Assembly (NCBI RefSeq): GCF_018613795.1
Contig: NZ_JAGGPN010000020.1
Span: 23,289 to 87,288 of the forward strand
From: Arthrobacter sp. ISL-65
GTDB taxonomy: Bacteria > Actinomycetota > Actinomycetes > Actinomycetales > Micrococcaceae
Length of the DNA: 64,000 bases
Reading direction: 5' to 3'
In this document: positions 36,314 through 44,531 of the stretch, piece after piece
Layout: every line of letters begins with the position of its first letter
How positions within the stretch are numbered: the stretch's first letter is position 1
Translations under genes and position numbers: made by a program
The notes under the pieces: model-generated
The model's input: only the letters and a program-made list of their open reading frames with translations
Database searches by the model: none
What the model was told of the DNA's origin: nothing

Positions 36314-38116
36314 TTAGTACTTCCTCACCATCGGCTCGTAGCGCGTAAAGACAACCGGCTTGGTGGCAAGCCGGACACCGGCGATTGCCTCCTCCGCGGA
36401 ACCGTCGGCCGGTGCGTGGTCTTCTTTGTACGCCATGGAGTGCTTCATGAATTTTTCGTCGTCGCGGTCCGGGAAGTCCTCGCGGAAGTGGCCGCCGCGG
36501 GATTCCTCACGGTGCAGGGCAGCAACCGTCATGACCCGTGCCAGTTCCAGCAGGAACCCGAGCTCAACGGCCTCGAGCAGGTCAAGGTTGAAGCGCTTGC
36601 CCTTGTCCTGGACGTTGATGCGCTGGTACCGCTCCTCGAAGGACTCGATGTCCCTGAGGACCTGGTTGAGCGTGTCAGCCGTGCGGAACACCTGCATGTT
36701 GGCGTCCATGGTGTCCTGCAGCTCCTTGCGGATCGCGGAAACCTTCTCCGTGCCGTTCGCGTTGCGGGCCACATCCAGCAGCCGGATGGTGAAGTCTTCC
36801 GGGTTCTCCGGCAGCTCCACGAAGTCGGCCGTCTTGGCGTATTCGGCGGCCGCAATGCCGGCGCGCTTGCCGAACACGTTGATGTCCAGCAGGGAGTTGG
36901 TGCCCAGGCGGTTGGAGCCGTGCACGGACACGCAGGCCACCTCGCCGGCAGCGTACAGGCCCGGAACCACGGTGTCGTTGTCCTGCAGGACCTCGGTGGT
37001 GATGTTCGTCGGGATGCCGCCCATGGCGTAGTGCGCCGTCGGGAAGACGGGGACCGGCTCCGTGTAGGGTTCCACGCCGAGGTAGGTGCGGGCGAACTCG
37101 GTGATGTCCGGCAGCTTGGCGTCGATGTGGGCGGGCTCAAGGTGCGTCAGGTCAAGGAGCACGTAGTCCTTGTTCGGACCGCAGCCGCGGCCTTCGCGGA
37201 CCTCGTTGGCCATGGAGCGGGCCACGATGTCACGCGGAGCGAGGTCCTTGATGGTGGGGGCGTAACGCTCCATGAAGCGCTCACCCTCGGAGTTGCGCAG
37301 GATGGCGCCTTCACCGCGGGCGGCCTCGGACAGGAGGATGCCCAGGCCGGCGAGGCCGGTCGGGTGGAACTGGAAGAACTCCATGTCCTCCAGGGGGATG
37401 CCGCGGCGGAACGCGATCCCCATGCCGTCACCGGTCAGGGTGTGGGCGTTCGAGGTGGTCTTGAAGACCTTGCCGGCGCCGCCGGAGGCGAACACCACGG
37501 ACTTGGCCTGGAAGACGTGCAGCTCGCCGGAGGCGAGGTCGTAGGACACAACGCCAGCCACGCGCTTTTGCTTGAACGGCGTGCCGTCTTCGCGCACGGC
37601 GTCTTCCTCGACGGTCAGGAGGTCCAGGACGTAGTACTCGTTGTAGAACTCAACGTTGTGCTTGACGCAGTTTTGGTACAGGGTCTGGAGGATCATGTGG
37701 CCCGTACGGTCGGCGGCGTAGCACGCGCGGCGCACCGGAGCCTTGCCGTGGTCACGGGTGTGGCCGCCGAAGCGGCGCTGGTCGATGCGGCCCTCGGGCG
37801 TGCGGTTGAACGGCAGGCCCATCTTCTCGAGGTCCAGCACCGCGTCGATGGCTTCCTTGGCCATGACCTCGGCGGCGTCCTGGTCAACCAGGTAGTCGCC
37901 GCCCTTAATGGTGTCGAAGGTGTGCCATTCCCAGTTGTCTTCCTCGACATTGGCCAGGGCTGCACACATGCCGCCCTGCGCCGCGCCCGTGTGGGAGCGG
38001 GTGGGGTACAGCTTGGTCAGTACTGCTGTTCGCGCACGCTGACCGGACTCGATCGCGGCGCGCATCCCGGCGCCACCGGCACCGACGATGACGACGTCGT
38101 ACTTATGGACCTGCAT
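36314..38116 (-). CDS. sdhA: Succinate dehydrogenase flavoprotein subunit
   Basis: 600 residues from the ATG at 38114-38116; the open frame continues to 38215 but MQVHKYDVVIVGAGGAGMRAA is the family start. FAD-binding GAGGAG, the histidyl-FAD site TRSHTGAAQGGMCAAL, substrate-binding and the catalytic Arg region of FRDH. The C-terminal VFTRYEPMVRKY is typical. Oxidises succinate to fumarate in the TCA cycle and feeds electrons to SdhB. 105 bp separate it from sdhD, including no other gene. Confidence 0.97.
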   Translation of the reverse strand: MQVHKYDVVIVGAGGAGMRAAIESGQRARTAVLTKLYPTRSHTGAAQGGMCAALANVEEDNWEWHTFDTIKGGDYLVDQDAAEVMAKEAIDAVLDLEKMGLPFNRTPEGRIDQRRFGGHTRDHGKAPVRRACYAADRTGHMILQTLYQNCVKHNVEFYNEYYVLDLLTVEEDAVREDGTPFKQKRVAGVVSYDLASGELHVFQAKSVVFASGGAGKVFKTTSNAHTLTGDGMGIAFRRGIPLEDMEFFQFHPTGLAGLGILLSEAARGEGAILRNSEGERFMERYAPTIKDLAPRDIVARSMANEVREGRGCGPNKDYVLLDLTHLEPAHIDAKLPDITEFARTYLGVEPYTEPVPVFPTAHYAMGGIPTNITTEVLQDNDTVVPGLYAAGEVACVSVHGSNRLGTNSLLDINVFGKRAGIAAAEYAKTADFVELPENPEDFTIRLLDVARNANGTEKVSAIRKELQDTMDANMQVFRTADTLNQVLRDIESFEERYQRINVQDKGKRFNLDLLEAVELGFLLELARVMTVAALHREESRGGHFREDFPDRDDEKFMKHSMAYKEDHAPADGSAEEAIAGVRLATKPVVFTRYEPMVRKY

Positions 38117-38221
38117 ACCAGACGCTCTTTCTCTCAAAATTCGCAATAAAACAGCGGGCGGTCTTAGCCGTCTCCGCACAAAACTGCGGCCCGCCAGTGG
38201 ATGGCGGGCCGCCACGGGATG

Positions 38222-38713
38222 CTACGCGGGGCAGAAGCCGCCGGGCAGCTGGACGCCGTCCACCACCGGGCACGGGTTGAAGGTGAAGATCACCAGGGTG
38301 CCGAGGATGATGATGACGGCAGAGGCTGCGTAGAGGACCATCTTGAGCCAGAAGCGGGTGGAGTCCTTCTCGGCGTAGTCGTTGATGATGGTGCGCACGC
38401 CGTTGGTGCCGTGCAGCATGGCGAGCCACAGCATGGCCAGGTCCCAGAACTGCCAGAACGGATCTGCCCACTTGCCGGCTACGAAGCCGAAGTCGATGGC
38501 GTGGATGCCTTCGCCCACCAGGAGGTTCACGATGAGGTGGCCGAAGATCAGCACGACCAGGACCACGCCGGAGAGGCGCATGAACAGCCAGGCCAGCATT
38601 TCGAAGTTGCCGCGCGAGTTGCCGTTGCGGCGGTATTTCGGGGCGATCTTGCCGGACTCGGGCTTGCCGGCGATCTGTCCGCTGCGCGGGGACTGGATCT
38701 CAGTTGCAGACAT
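38222..38713 (-). CDS. sdhD: Succinate dehydrogenase membrane anchor subunit
   Basis: 163 residues: about 35 hydrophilic residues, then three membrane helices (LAWLFMRLSGVVLVVLIFGHLIVNLL; FWDLAMLWLAMLHGTNGVRTIIND; WLKMVLYAASAVIIILGTLVIFTF). His59, in the GHL segment of helix 1, and His in LAMLHGTNG are candidate haem b ligands. With SdhC it anchors SdhAB and forms the quinone site. Lies 3 bp after sdhC. Confidence 0.92.
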   Translation of the reverse strand: MSATEIQSPRSGQIAGKPESGKIAPKYRRNGNSRGNFEMLAWLFMRLSGVVLVVLIFGHLIVNLLVGEGIHAIDFGFVAGKWADPFWQFWDLAMLWLAMLHGTNGVRTIINDYAEKDSTRFWLKMVLYAASAVIIILGTLVIFTFNPCPVVDGVQLPGGFCPA

Positions 38714-38716
38714 GGC

Positions 38717-39097
38717 TTAGTGACCTCCGAGCGCGAGGGACAAGTGGCGGATGGCGAAGGCGACCATGGTGACGACCCACAGGCCCAACACCACCCAGAG
38801 CATCTGACGCTGGTACTTGGCGCCCTTCTTCCAGAAGTCGACAGCGATGATCCGCAGGCCGTTGAAGGCGTGGAATACGATCGCTGCGACGAGGCCCGTT
38901 TCACCCAGGGCCATCAGCGGGTTCTTGTAGGCACCGATTACTGCGGTATAGGCCTCAGGCGACACCCTCACCAGGGAGGTGTCCAGCACATGGACCAACA
39001 AGAAGAAAAAGATCACTACACCAGTAATGCGGTGTCCAACCCAAGACCACATGCCCTCACGGCCGCGGTACAAGGTGCCAGCTGGTTTCGTCGGCAC
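38717..39097 (-). CDS. sdhC: Succinate dehydrogenase cytochrome b556 subunit
   Basis: 126 residues from the GTG at 39095-39097, supported by GGGAGG eight bases upstream; the open frame reaches 39142 without another good site. Begins VPTKPAGTLYRGREGMWSWVGHRITGV, the conserved SdhC start. Three membrane helices; the haem-ligand histidine lies in AAIVFHAFNGLRIIAVD. First gene of sdhCDAB. Confidence 0.93.
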   Translation of the reverse strand: MPTKPAGTLYRGREGMWSWVGHRITGVVIFFFLLVHVLDTSLVRVSPEAYTAVIGAYKNPLMALGETGLVAAIVFHAFNGLRIIAVDFWKKGAKYQRQMLWVVLGLWVVTMVAFAIRHLSLALGGH

Positions 39098-39186
39098 TGA
39101 ATAAACCTCCCTGCAAAACAGTGGCGCTGGCGTGGGATCCACGCGGGGGGAACGCCTACTGCGAGAGCACTCGTAGCTCAGGCCTA

Positions 39187-39215
39187 AATCTAGGCTTCGC
39201 TCACAGCTTATTCAA
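39187..39215 (-). promoter_or_regulatory. Promoter of sdhCDAB
   Basis: Minus-strand -35 TTGAAT (39210-39215) and -10 TAGATT (39187-39192) with a 17-bp spacer. Transcription would start near 39180, giving a leader of about 80 bases with the GGGAGG ribosome site. It is in the 257-bp region divergent from manC; nothing else recognisable is seen there. Confidence 0.7.
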
Positions 39216-39354
39216 TTCAGGCGTTCCTTGCCCGCCACGTACTGTACGGATTTTCGACTATTTTGAGACGAAGACCACATCTATTGCCACTGTATCCACA
39301 TGCTGGCGGGCCGCGAAAGACCGCCCTGAGGTGCGTCGGCTAAAGTAGGGCGTG

Positions 39355-40488
39355 ATGAGTAACGACAAAGTGATAAGCCAGGATTCACCTCTCAGCCGTT
39401 TTATCGCTGTGATTCCTGCAGGCGGTGTGGGGACCCGCCTCTGGCCTCTGTCACGTGCAGCAGCTCCCAAATTCCTTCATGACCTCACCGGTTCCGGCAG
39501 CACGCTCCTGCGTGCCACCTACGACCGTCTTGAACCGCTGGCAGGCAACCGCGTCCTCGTGGTCACTGGCGTGGCGCACCGGAACGCCGTGTGCAGCCAG
39601 CTGCCCGAGGTTCAGGACGGCGACCTCGTGCTCGAGAGTGAACCCAAGGACTCCGGGGCCGCCATCGGTCTGGCCGCAGCCATCCTGCACCAGCGGGACC
39701 CGGACATCATCATGGGTTCCTTCGCAGCGGACCACGTGATCAGCCCGGACGGTCTCTTCCAGGACGCCGTCCGCGAAGCCATCCACACCGCCGCAGCCGG
39801 CAAAATCGTGACCATCGGCATCAAGCCGACGCACCCATCCACGGGCTTCGGTTACATCCGGTCCGGAAACTCGCTGAACATCCCCGGCGCGCCCAGCGCC
39901 CAGGCGGTGGTGGAGTTCGTGGAGAAGCCGGACGAGGAGGTCGCCCAGCAGTACGTGGACAGCGGCGAGTACGTCTGGAACGCAGGCATGTTCGTAGCGC
40001 CCGTTTCCCTCATGCTCAAGCACCTGGAAGCGAACCAGCCCGAGCTGTTCAACGGCCTCCAGGAAATCGCACAGGCCTGGGACACCCCGCAGCGGGACGA
40101 AGTCACGGCCCGGATCTGGCCCACCCTGCCCAAGATCGCCATTGACTACGCGGTGGCCGAGCCCGCAGCGGTGGCCGGGGACGTCGCCGTCGTGCCCGGC
40201 TCCTTCCGCTGGGACGACGTCGGTGACTTCGCCTCTGTGGGCCGGCTCAACAGCGCCAAGGAAGTGGACGAGGTGACCGTCCTCGGCGAGGGCGCCCGCG
40301 TCTTCACCGAAAACGCCAGCGGCGTGGTGGTCTCGGACACCAAACGCGTCATCGCGCTGATCGGTATCAAGGATGTCGTCATTGTGGACACCCCGGATGC
40401 GCTGCTGGTCACCACCAAACAGCACTCCCAGCGGGTGAAGCAGGCAGTGGACGCGCTGAAGGCCAGCGGCGACACCGACGTTCTCTAG
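39355..40488 (+). CDS. manC: Mannose-1-phosphate guanylyltransferase
   Basis: 377 residues from the ATG at 39355; a GTG directly in front (39352) is the alternative. The nucleotidyltransferase signature IPAGGVGTRLWPLSR opens the catalytic domain, followed by the family motifs FAADHVI, VEFVEKPDE and NAGMFVAP. It makes GDP-mannose for glycans and lipoglycans of the envelope. The protein lacks the C-terminal phosphomannose isomerase domain of bifunctional enzymes. TAAAGT at 39341-39346 may be the -10 of a near-leaderless mRNA. Divergent from sdhC. Confidence 0.93.
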   Translation: MSNDKVISQDSPLSRFIAVIPAGGVGTRLWPLSRAAAPKFLHDLTGSGSTLLRATYDRLEPLAGNRVLVVTGVAHRNAVCSQLPEVQDGDLVLESEPKDSGAAIGLAAAILHQRDPDIIMGSFAADHVISPDGLFQDAVREAIHTAAAGKIVTIGIKPTHPSTGFGYIRSGNSLNIPGAPSAQAVVEFVEKPDEEVAQQYVDSGEYVWNAGMFVAPVSLMLKHLEANQPELFNGLQEIAQAWDTPQRDEVTARIWPTLPKIAIDYAVAEPAAVAGDVAVVPGSFRWDDVGDFASVGRLNSAKEVDEVTVLGEGARVFTENASGVVVSDTKRVIALIGIKDVVIVDTPDALLVTTKQHSQRVKQAVDALKASGDTDVL

Positions 40489-40500
40489 CAGGCCGACCAT

Positions 40501-40537
40501 ATTGGAGGGCGCCGCAAGCAATCCGGCGCCCTCCAAT
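40501..40537 (+). terminator. Terminator after manC
   Basis: A 14-bp perfect stem, ATTGGAGGGCGCCG and complement, with loop CAAGCAATC, 12 bp past the stop and followed by AATGCTTT. A further CCGGCGCCCTCC copy at 40557-40568 could pair with the left arm instead. Confidence 0.75.
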
Positions 40538-40651
40538 AATGCTTTAACCAGAAATCCGGCGCCCTCCAGCCCTAGCTAAAGCCGAGACGGCGAACACGTA
40601 ACGCGGAGAAGGCGATGCCGCTAATTTTCGCGGCGTCGCTACAGTTGAGAT

Positions 40652-41851
40652 GTGCGCAATTACACTACTGAAGCTGAGCCCACCGCCCTGGTGGGGCCGT
40701 GGCTAGAGCCCCTGCTGCCGGAACTGATCGATTTTCGCCGTGACCTGCATGCGCACCCCGAACTGTCCTTCAGGGAATTTCGGACCACCGACAAGCTGGC
40801 GGAGCGGCTCGAGGCTGCAGGCCTCGAGCCCCGCCGGCTGGAGGGCACCGGCCTGACCGTGGACATCGGCGAGGGCCCGATCGCCACGGCGCTGCGCGGC
40901 GACATCGATGCGCTCCCGATCATCGAGGAAACGGGACTGCCCTTCGCCTCGAAGAACCACGGCGTCACGCACGCCTGCGGCCACGACGTACACACCACCA
41001 CCATGCTGGGCATCGCACTGGTGTTGCACGGCATGCACCAGGAGTCCCCGCTGGGCGGCACCGTGCGCATCATCTTCCAGCCCGCCGAGGAAACCATGCC
41101 CGGCGGGGCGCACTCCTGCATCGAGCAGGGCGTCCTGGAAGGTGTGCCCCGCATCCTGGCACTGCACTGCGACCCGCGCATCGAAGTCGGCAAGATCGGC
41201 ACGCGCATCGGCGCCATCACCTCGGCGTCGGACACCATCAGGATCGAACTGTCCGGCCGCGGCGGGCACACCTCGCGCCCGCACCTGACCGAGGACCTCG
41301 TTTTCGCGCTGGCGCAGATCGCCGTGAACGTGCCGGCCGTCCTGTCCCGCCGGGTGGATGTCCGCAGCGGCGTCTCCGTGGTGTGGGGACACATCTCCGC
41401 GGGCTCGGCGCCCAACGCGATCCCCGGCACCGGATACATGGCAGGGACCATGCGGTGCCTGGACCGCGACGCCTGGCACAGCGCCGGTGAACTGCTGGAT
41501 GAAGTGGTGCACCAGGTGGCCGCGCCCTATGGCGTCGACGTGAGACTGGAGCACACCCGGGGTGTTCCTCCGGTGGTCAACTCCGAGCATGAGACGGCAC
41601 TGATCGAGGCCGCGGCGCGCGCCGAGATCGGTGAGGGTGCAGTGGTGCTGACCCCGCAGTCCATGGGCGGGGAGGACTTCGCCTGGTTCCTCGCCGAGCT
41701 GCCGGGAGCCATGATGCGCCTCGGCACCAAGACTCCCGGCGGCGAGGAGTACGACCTGCACCGCGGCGACTACATCCTGGACGAGCGTGCCCTCGGCTTC
41801 GGTATCCAGGTCCTCACCGCCGCAGCGCTCCGCACCATCCGCGACCTCTAG
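40652..41851 (+). CDS. M20 family amidohydrolase
   Basis: 399 residues from the GTG at 40652; TACAGT (40640-40645) ends six bases upstream, a leaderless signature. Metallopeptidase M20D fold: RRDLHAHPELSFREFRT, the metal ligands in HACGHDVHTT, the catalytic Glu in QPAEETMPGGA, and the dimerisation domain (GRGGHTSRPH). The family includes indole-acetyl-amino acid, N-acyl-amino acid and hippurate hydrolases; which applies is unclear. Single gene between manC and ohrR. Confidence 0.9.
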   Translation: MRNYTTEAEPTALVGPWLEPLLPELIDFRRDLHAHPELSFREFRTTDKLAERLEAAGLEPRRLEGTGLTVDIGEGPIATALRGDIDALPIIEETGLPFASKNHGVTHACGHDVHTTTMLGIALVLHGMHQESPLGGTVRIIFQPAEETMPGGAHSCIEQGVLEGVPRILALHCDPRIEVGKIGTRIGAITSASDTIRIELSGRGGHTSRPHLTEDLVFALAQIAVNVPAVLSRRVDVRSGVSVVWGHISAGSAPNAIPGTGYMAGTMRCLDRDAWHSAGELLDEVVHQVAAPYGVDVRLEHTRGVPPVVNSEHETALIEAAARAEIGEGAVVLTPQSMGGEDFAWFLAELPGAMMRLGTKTPGGEEYDLHRGDYILDERALGFGIQVLTAAALRTIRDL

Positions 41852-41865
41852 GCGCACCACCTTCC

Positions 41866-41920
41866 AGCGCGAACGGACACCTAAGCCCCGATTCCAGGGC
41901 AGCAAGTGTCCGTTCGCGCT
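41866..41920. repeat. Palindromic intergenic element, copy 1
   Basis: AGCGCGAACGGACAC (41866-41880) pairs perfectly with GTGTCCGTTCGCGCT (41906-41920) round a 25-base centre with GCCC...GGGC. A second copy of the same arms lies at 43945-44001. It starts 14 bp past the M20 hydrolase stop and may act as terminator. Confidence 0.8.
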
Positions 41921-41939
41921 TTCCTTTGCCCAAGGTAAG

Positions 41940-41968
41940 TTGTGCGCAATTGAATTGCCCGCTACCGT
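41940..41968 (+). promoter_or_regulatory. ohrR promoter with candidate OhrR operator
   Basis: -35 TTGTGC (41940-41945), 17-bp spacer, -10 TACCGT (41963-41968). The spacer contains GCAATTGAATTGC (41946-41958), a perfect inverted repeat with a central G, similar in character to AATT-rich OhrR boxes. Binding there would block RNA polymerase, giving peroxide-relieved autorepression. This is inferred. Confidence 0.65.
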
Positions 41969-41975
41969 TGTGGGT

Positions 41976-42410
41976 ATGCCCGATGCTCCCCGTCTTGACC
42001 GCCAAGTGTGCTTTGCCCTCTACTCCGCGTCGCGGGCTGCCACCGCCGTCTACCGCCCGCTCCTGGAGGAGCTGGGCCTGACGTACCCGCAGTACCTTGT
42101 CATGCTGGTGCTCTGGGAAAACGAGCCGCGCGGCGTGCGGGAACTGGGGGAGGAGCTTGGGCTCGACTCCGGAACCCTCTCGCCCCTTCTGAAGCGGCTC
42201 GAAGCGCTGGGACTCGTTGAGCGGCGGCGCTCGGCCGCGGATGAACGCCGCGTCGCGGTGCACCTGACCGACGCGGGCAAGGCCCTGAGCGGCAAAGCCT
42301 CCGGCGTGCCCCAGCACCTCGCTGCCGCAGCGGGCCTGAGCCCCGGCGAGCTTGACCAGCTGCGCGAAACCCTCGGCAAGCTCACAGCAGCCCTGCACGA
42401 TTCGCTCTAA
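41976..42410 (+). CDS. ohrR: Organic hydroperoxide sensor, MarR-family repressor OhrR
   Basis: 144 residues from the ATG at 41976, seven bases after the -10 (leaderless); upstream codons in the same open frame belong to repeat and promoter DNA. The reactive cysteine is Cys12 (LDRQVCFALYSASRA), the position used by OhrR to sense lipid and organic hydroperoxides. MarR winged helix with LGLDSGTLSPLLKRLEALGLVERRRSAADERRV. It lies 53 bp ahead of ohr, its usual target. Confidence 0.93.
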   Translation: MPDAPRLDRQVCFALYSASRAATAVYRPLLEELGLTYPQYLVMLVLWENEPRGVRELGEELGLDSGTLSPLLKRLEALGLVERRRSAADERRVAVHLTDAGKALSGKASGVPQHLAAAAGLSPGELDQLRETLGKLTAALHDSL

Positions 42411-42463
42411 CGCAGCGCCCAGAACGACAAACCACCAGACTTCCCCAGGAAGAAGGAAACACA

Positions 42464-42895
42464 TTGAAGACTCTCTACACAGCCGAGGCCCTGGCGTCCG
42501 GCGAAGGCCGCGACGGTTCCGCGCGAACCAAGGACGGCAAACTCGACGTCAACCTCGCCAGCCCGGTGGAGCTGGGCGGCAGCGGCCAGGGCACTAACCC
42601 GGAGCAGTTGTTTGCCGCCGGCTATGCGGCATGCTTCCACTCCGCGCTCCGCGTGGTCGGCCGGCAGGCCCGGGCAGACCTTACGGACTCCGCTGTCGCC
42701 GCCAAGATCCACTTCGGCGCCCTCGAGGACCGCGACGGCTACGGCCTGGCCGCAGAGCTGGAAATTGCCCTCCCCGCACTGGACCGCGGCACTGCCGAGA
42801 GCCTCATGGCCAAGGCGCACACCATTTGCCCGTACTCCAACGTGACGCGCGGCAACATGGACGTCGCACTCACGCTCGTGGAGTTCGCAGCGTGA
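42464..42895 (+). CDS. ohr: Organic hydroperoxide reductase Ohr
   Basis: 143 residues from a TTG with AAGGA seven bases upstream. Thiol peroxidase of the OsmC/Ohr family: catalytic Cys57 (AAGYAACFHSAL) and resolving Cys122 (TICPYSN), with NPEQLFAAGYAACF typical of Ohr. Reduces organic hydroperoxides, using lipoyl proteins as reductant in studied members. Its stop overlaps the start of the next gene. Confidence 0.95.
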   Translation: MKTLYTAEALASGEGRDGSARTKDGKLDVNLASPVELGGSGQGTNPEQLFAAGYAACFHSALRVVGRQARADLTDSAVAAKIHFGALEDRDGYGLAAELEIALPALDRGTAESLMAKAHTICPYSNVTRGNMDVALTLVEFAA

Positions 42896-43920
42896 GCGCG
42901 GGCGCAGCAACAGCATTGCCGGTGACCACCCGGGAGATCCAGCTGGCCTCCCGGCCGGAAGGGCGGCCGGTCCCGGACAACTTCAGGCTTGCCGAGACGG
43001 CAGTCCCGGCCCTCAAGGAGGGCGAGGTCCTGGTCCGGAACCTGTTCATCTCGGTGGACCCCTACATGCGCGGCCGCATGAACGACGCCAAATCCTATTC
43101 AGCGCCGTTTGCGCTGGACAAAGCGCTCGACGGCGGTGCGGTGGGTGAGGTGATCGCGTCCCGGTCCGATGAGCGCAAGGTGGGGGACGTCGTCGTACAT
43201 CAACTCGGCTGGCGGGAGCATGCGGTGGTGGACGCGGAGCGGACAACTCCCGCGGACACGGACCTCGCCCCGGCCTCAGCCTTCCTGGGTGCATTGGGCA
43301 TGACGGGACTCACCGCGTACGCAGGCCTGCTGAAGGTTGCGGAGTTCAAGCCCGGGGATGCCGTGTTCGTCTCGGGCGCCGCCGGCGCAGTGGGCTCGCT
43401 CGTGGGGCAGATCGCCAAGGCGATGGGGGCGTCAAAGGTTATTGGCAGCGCGGGCACACCGGAAAAAGTTGCCCGGCTGCTGGACCTGGGCTTCGACGCG
43501 GCGTTCAACTACCGCGATGCCCCGGTCCTGGACCAGCTGAAGGCCGCCGCCGGCAGCGATGGCATAGACGTGTACTTCGACAACGTCGGCGGCGACCACC
43601 TCGAAGCCGCACTGTCCGTCCTGAACGTGGGCGGCCGCGTGGCCATGTGCGGCGCCATCGCCCAGTACAACTCGACGGAGCCGCCGGCTGCGCCGCGCAA
43701 CCTTGCCGTGGCTATCGGGAAGCAGCTCACGCTGCGCGGGTTCTTGGTGGGCGGCCAGCGCCAGCACGCCGCCGAGTTCGCCGGGCGGATGGCCGGCTGG
43801 CTGGCCGACGGCACCGTCCGGTACGACGAGACGGTGGTTGACGGCCTGGAGAACGCGCCGCAGGCCTTCATGGACATGCTCGACGGCGGGAACACCGGGA
43901 AGATGCTCGTCCGGCTTTAA
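42892..43920 (+). CDS. NADP-dependent oxidoreductase, MDR / prostaglandin-reductase-like
   Basis: 342 residues from the GTG at 42892, overlapping the ohr stop (GTGA). Medium-chain dehydrogenase without zinc ligands, of the PTGR/CurA/leukotriene B4 reductase type: SVDPYMRGRM, LGMTGLTAYAGL, FVSGAAGAVGSLVGQIAK (NADPH site), DVYFDNVGGDHLEAAL and RGFLVG. These reduce alpha,beta-unsaturated carbonyls, which arise from lipid peroxidation, so coupling to ohr makes sense as detoxification. Probably in the ohrR regulon. Confidence 0.9.
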   Translation: MSAGAATALPVTTREIQLASRPEGRPVPDNFRLAETAVPALKEGEVLVRNLFISVDPYMRGRMNDAKSYSAPFALDKALDGGAVGEVIASRSDERKVGDVVVHQLGWREHAVVDAERTTPADTDLAPASAFLGALGMTGLTAYAGLLKVAEFKPGDAVFVSGAAGAVGSLVGQIAKAMGASKVIGSAGTPEKVARLLDLGFDAAFNYRDAPVLDQLKAAAGSDGIDVYFDNVGGDHLEAALSVLNVGGRVAMCGAIAQYNSTEPPAAPRNLAVAIGKQLTLRGFLVGGQRQHAAEFAGRMAGWLADGTVRYDETVVDGLENAPQAFMDMLDGGNTGKMLVRL

Positions 43921-43944
43921 CCCGGGGTAACAGTCGTCACCCCC

Positions 43945-44001
43945 GAGCGCGGACGGACACTTAGGCCCCTGCTGAGGGGCCACAAGTGTCCGTTCGCGCT
44001 C
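43945..44001. repeat. Palindromic intergenic element, copy 2
   Basis: GAGCGCGGACGGACACTT (43945-43962) pairs with AAGTGTCCGTTCGCGCTC (43984-44001) with one wobble. The centre is itself a hairpin, GGCCCCT-GCTG-AGGGGCC. The arms match the copy at 41866-41920. It lies 24 bp past the oxidoreductase stop and 30 bp before the next -10. Confidence 0.82.
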
Positions 44002-44043
44002 AGCGCGTTACCCGGACAGGGAGCAGGACACTAAAGTGGGCTC

Positions 44044-44103
44044 ATGAGTGCGCTGCGGCGCACCAGGGTGCCGGCCAGCGGCATCCCGTACGCCAAGGGG
44101 TGA
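44044..44103 (+). CDS. Possible leader peptide of the cdd-deoA operon
   Basis: A 19-codon frame (MSALRRTRVPASGIPYAKG, then TGA). The -10 TAAAGT (44032-44037) ends exactly six bases before its ATG, the same spacing as other leaderless genes here. The stop lies next to AAGGGG, the ribosome site of cdd (start 44109), so its translation could be coupled to cdd. No homology was checked; the frame may be chance. Confidence 0.4.
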   Translation: MSALRRTRVPASGIPYAKG

Positions 44104-44108
44104 CGGCC

Positions 44109-44531
44109 GTGCAGAACGACGCCAACGAAATGGGCGCCAGCATCGACTGGCCGGCCCTGGAGGCCGCCGCGCTCGACGCCATGAAGGCCGCCTACGCGCC
44201 CTATTCGAACTTTCCCGTGGGTGCCGCGGCCGTCACGGCGGACGGCCGGATCGTGAGCGGCTGCAACGTGGAGAATGCCAGCTACGGCCTGACGCTGTGC
44301 GCCGAGTGCGTCCTCGTGGGAAACCTGCAGATGACCGGCGGCGGCCTGCTGCGGGCCTTCTGCTGCGTGGACGGCGGCGGCAACGTGCTCATGCCCTGCG
44401 GACGCTGCCGGCAGCTGCTGTACGAGTTCCGGGCGCCCGGCATGGAGGTCATGACGACGCGCGGGATCAAGACCATGGACCAAGTGCTGCCCGACGCATT
44501 TGGCCCCGAACACCTGGAGGGAACCCGGTGA
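44109..44531 (+). CDS. cdd: Cytidine deaminase
   Basis: 140 residues from the GTG at 44109, with AAGGGG eight bases upstream; GTG 44100 and ATG 44130 are alternatives. Tetrameric CDA: YAPYSNFPVGAA, the zinc and proton-shuttle motif CNVENASYGLTLCAECV and PCGRCRQLL. Deaminates cytidine and deoxycytidine to the uridine forms for salvage. Overlaps deoA (GTGA). Confidence 0.95.
   Translation: MQNDANEMGASIDWPALEAAALDAMKAAYAPYSNFPVGAAAVTADGRIVSGCNVENASYGLTLCAECVLVGNLQMTGGGLLRAFCCVDGGGNVLMPCGRCRQLLYEFRAPGMEVMTTRGIKTMDQVLPDAFGPEHLEGTR

Noticed and set aside
40651..40661. Full OhrR operator at the M20 hydrolase start
   Set aside because: Only one arm (TGTGCGCAATT) is present; the second arm needed for the palindrome is missing.
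44048..44527. Apparent 160-residue extension of thymidine phosphorylase
   Set aside because: It is cytidine deaminase sequence in another frame; the GTG at 44528 has GGAGGG and gives the family length.
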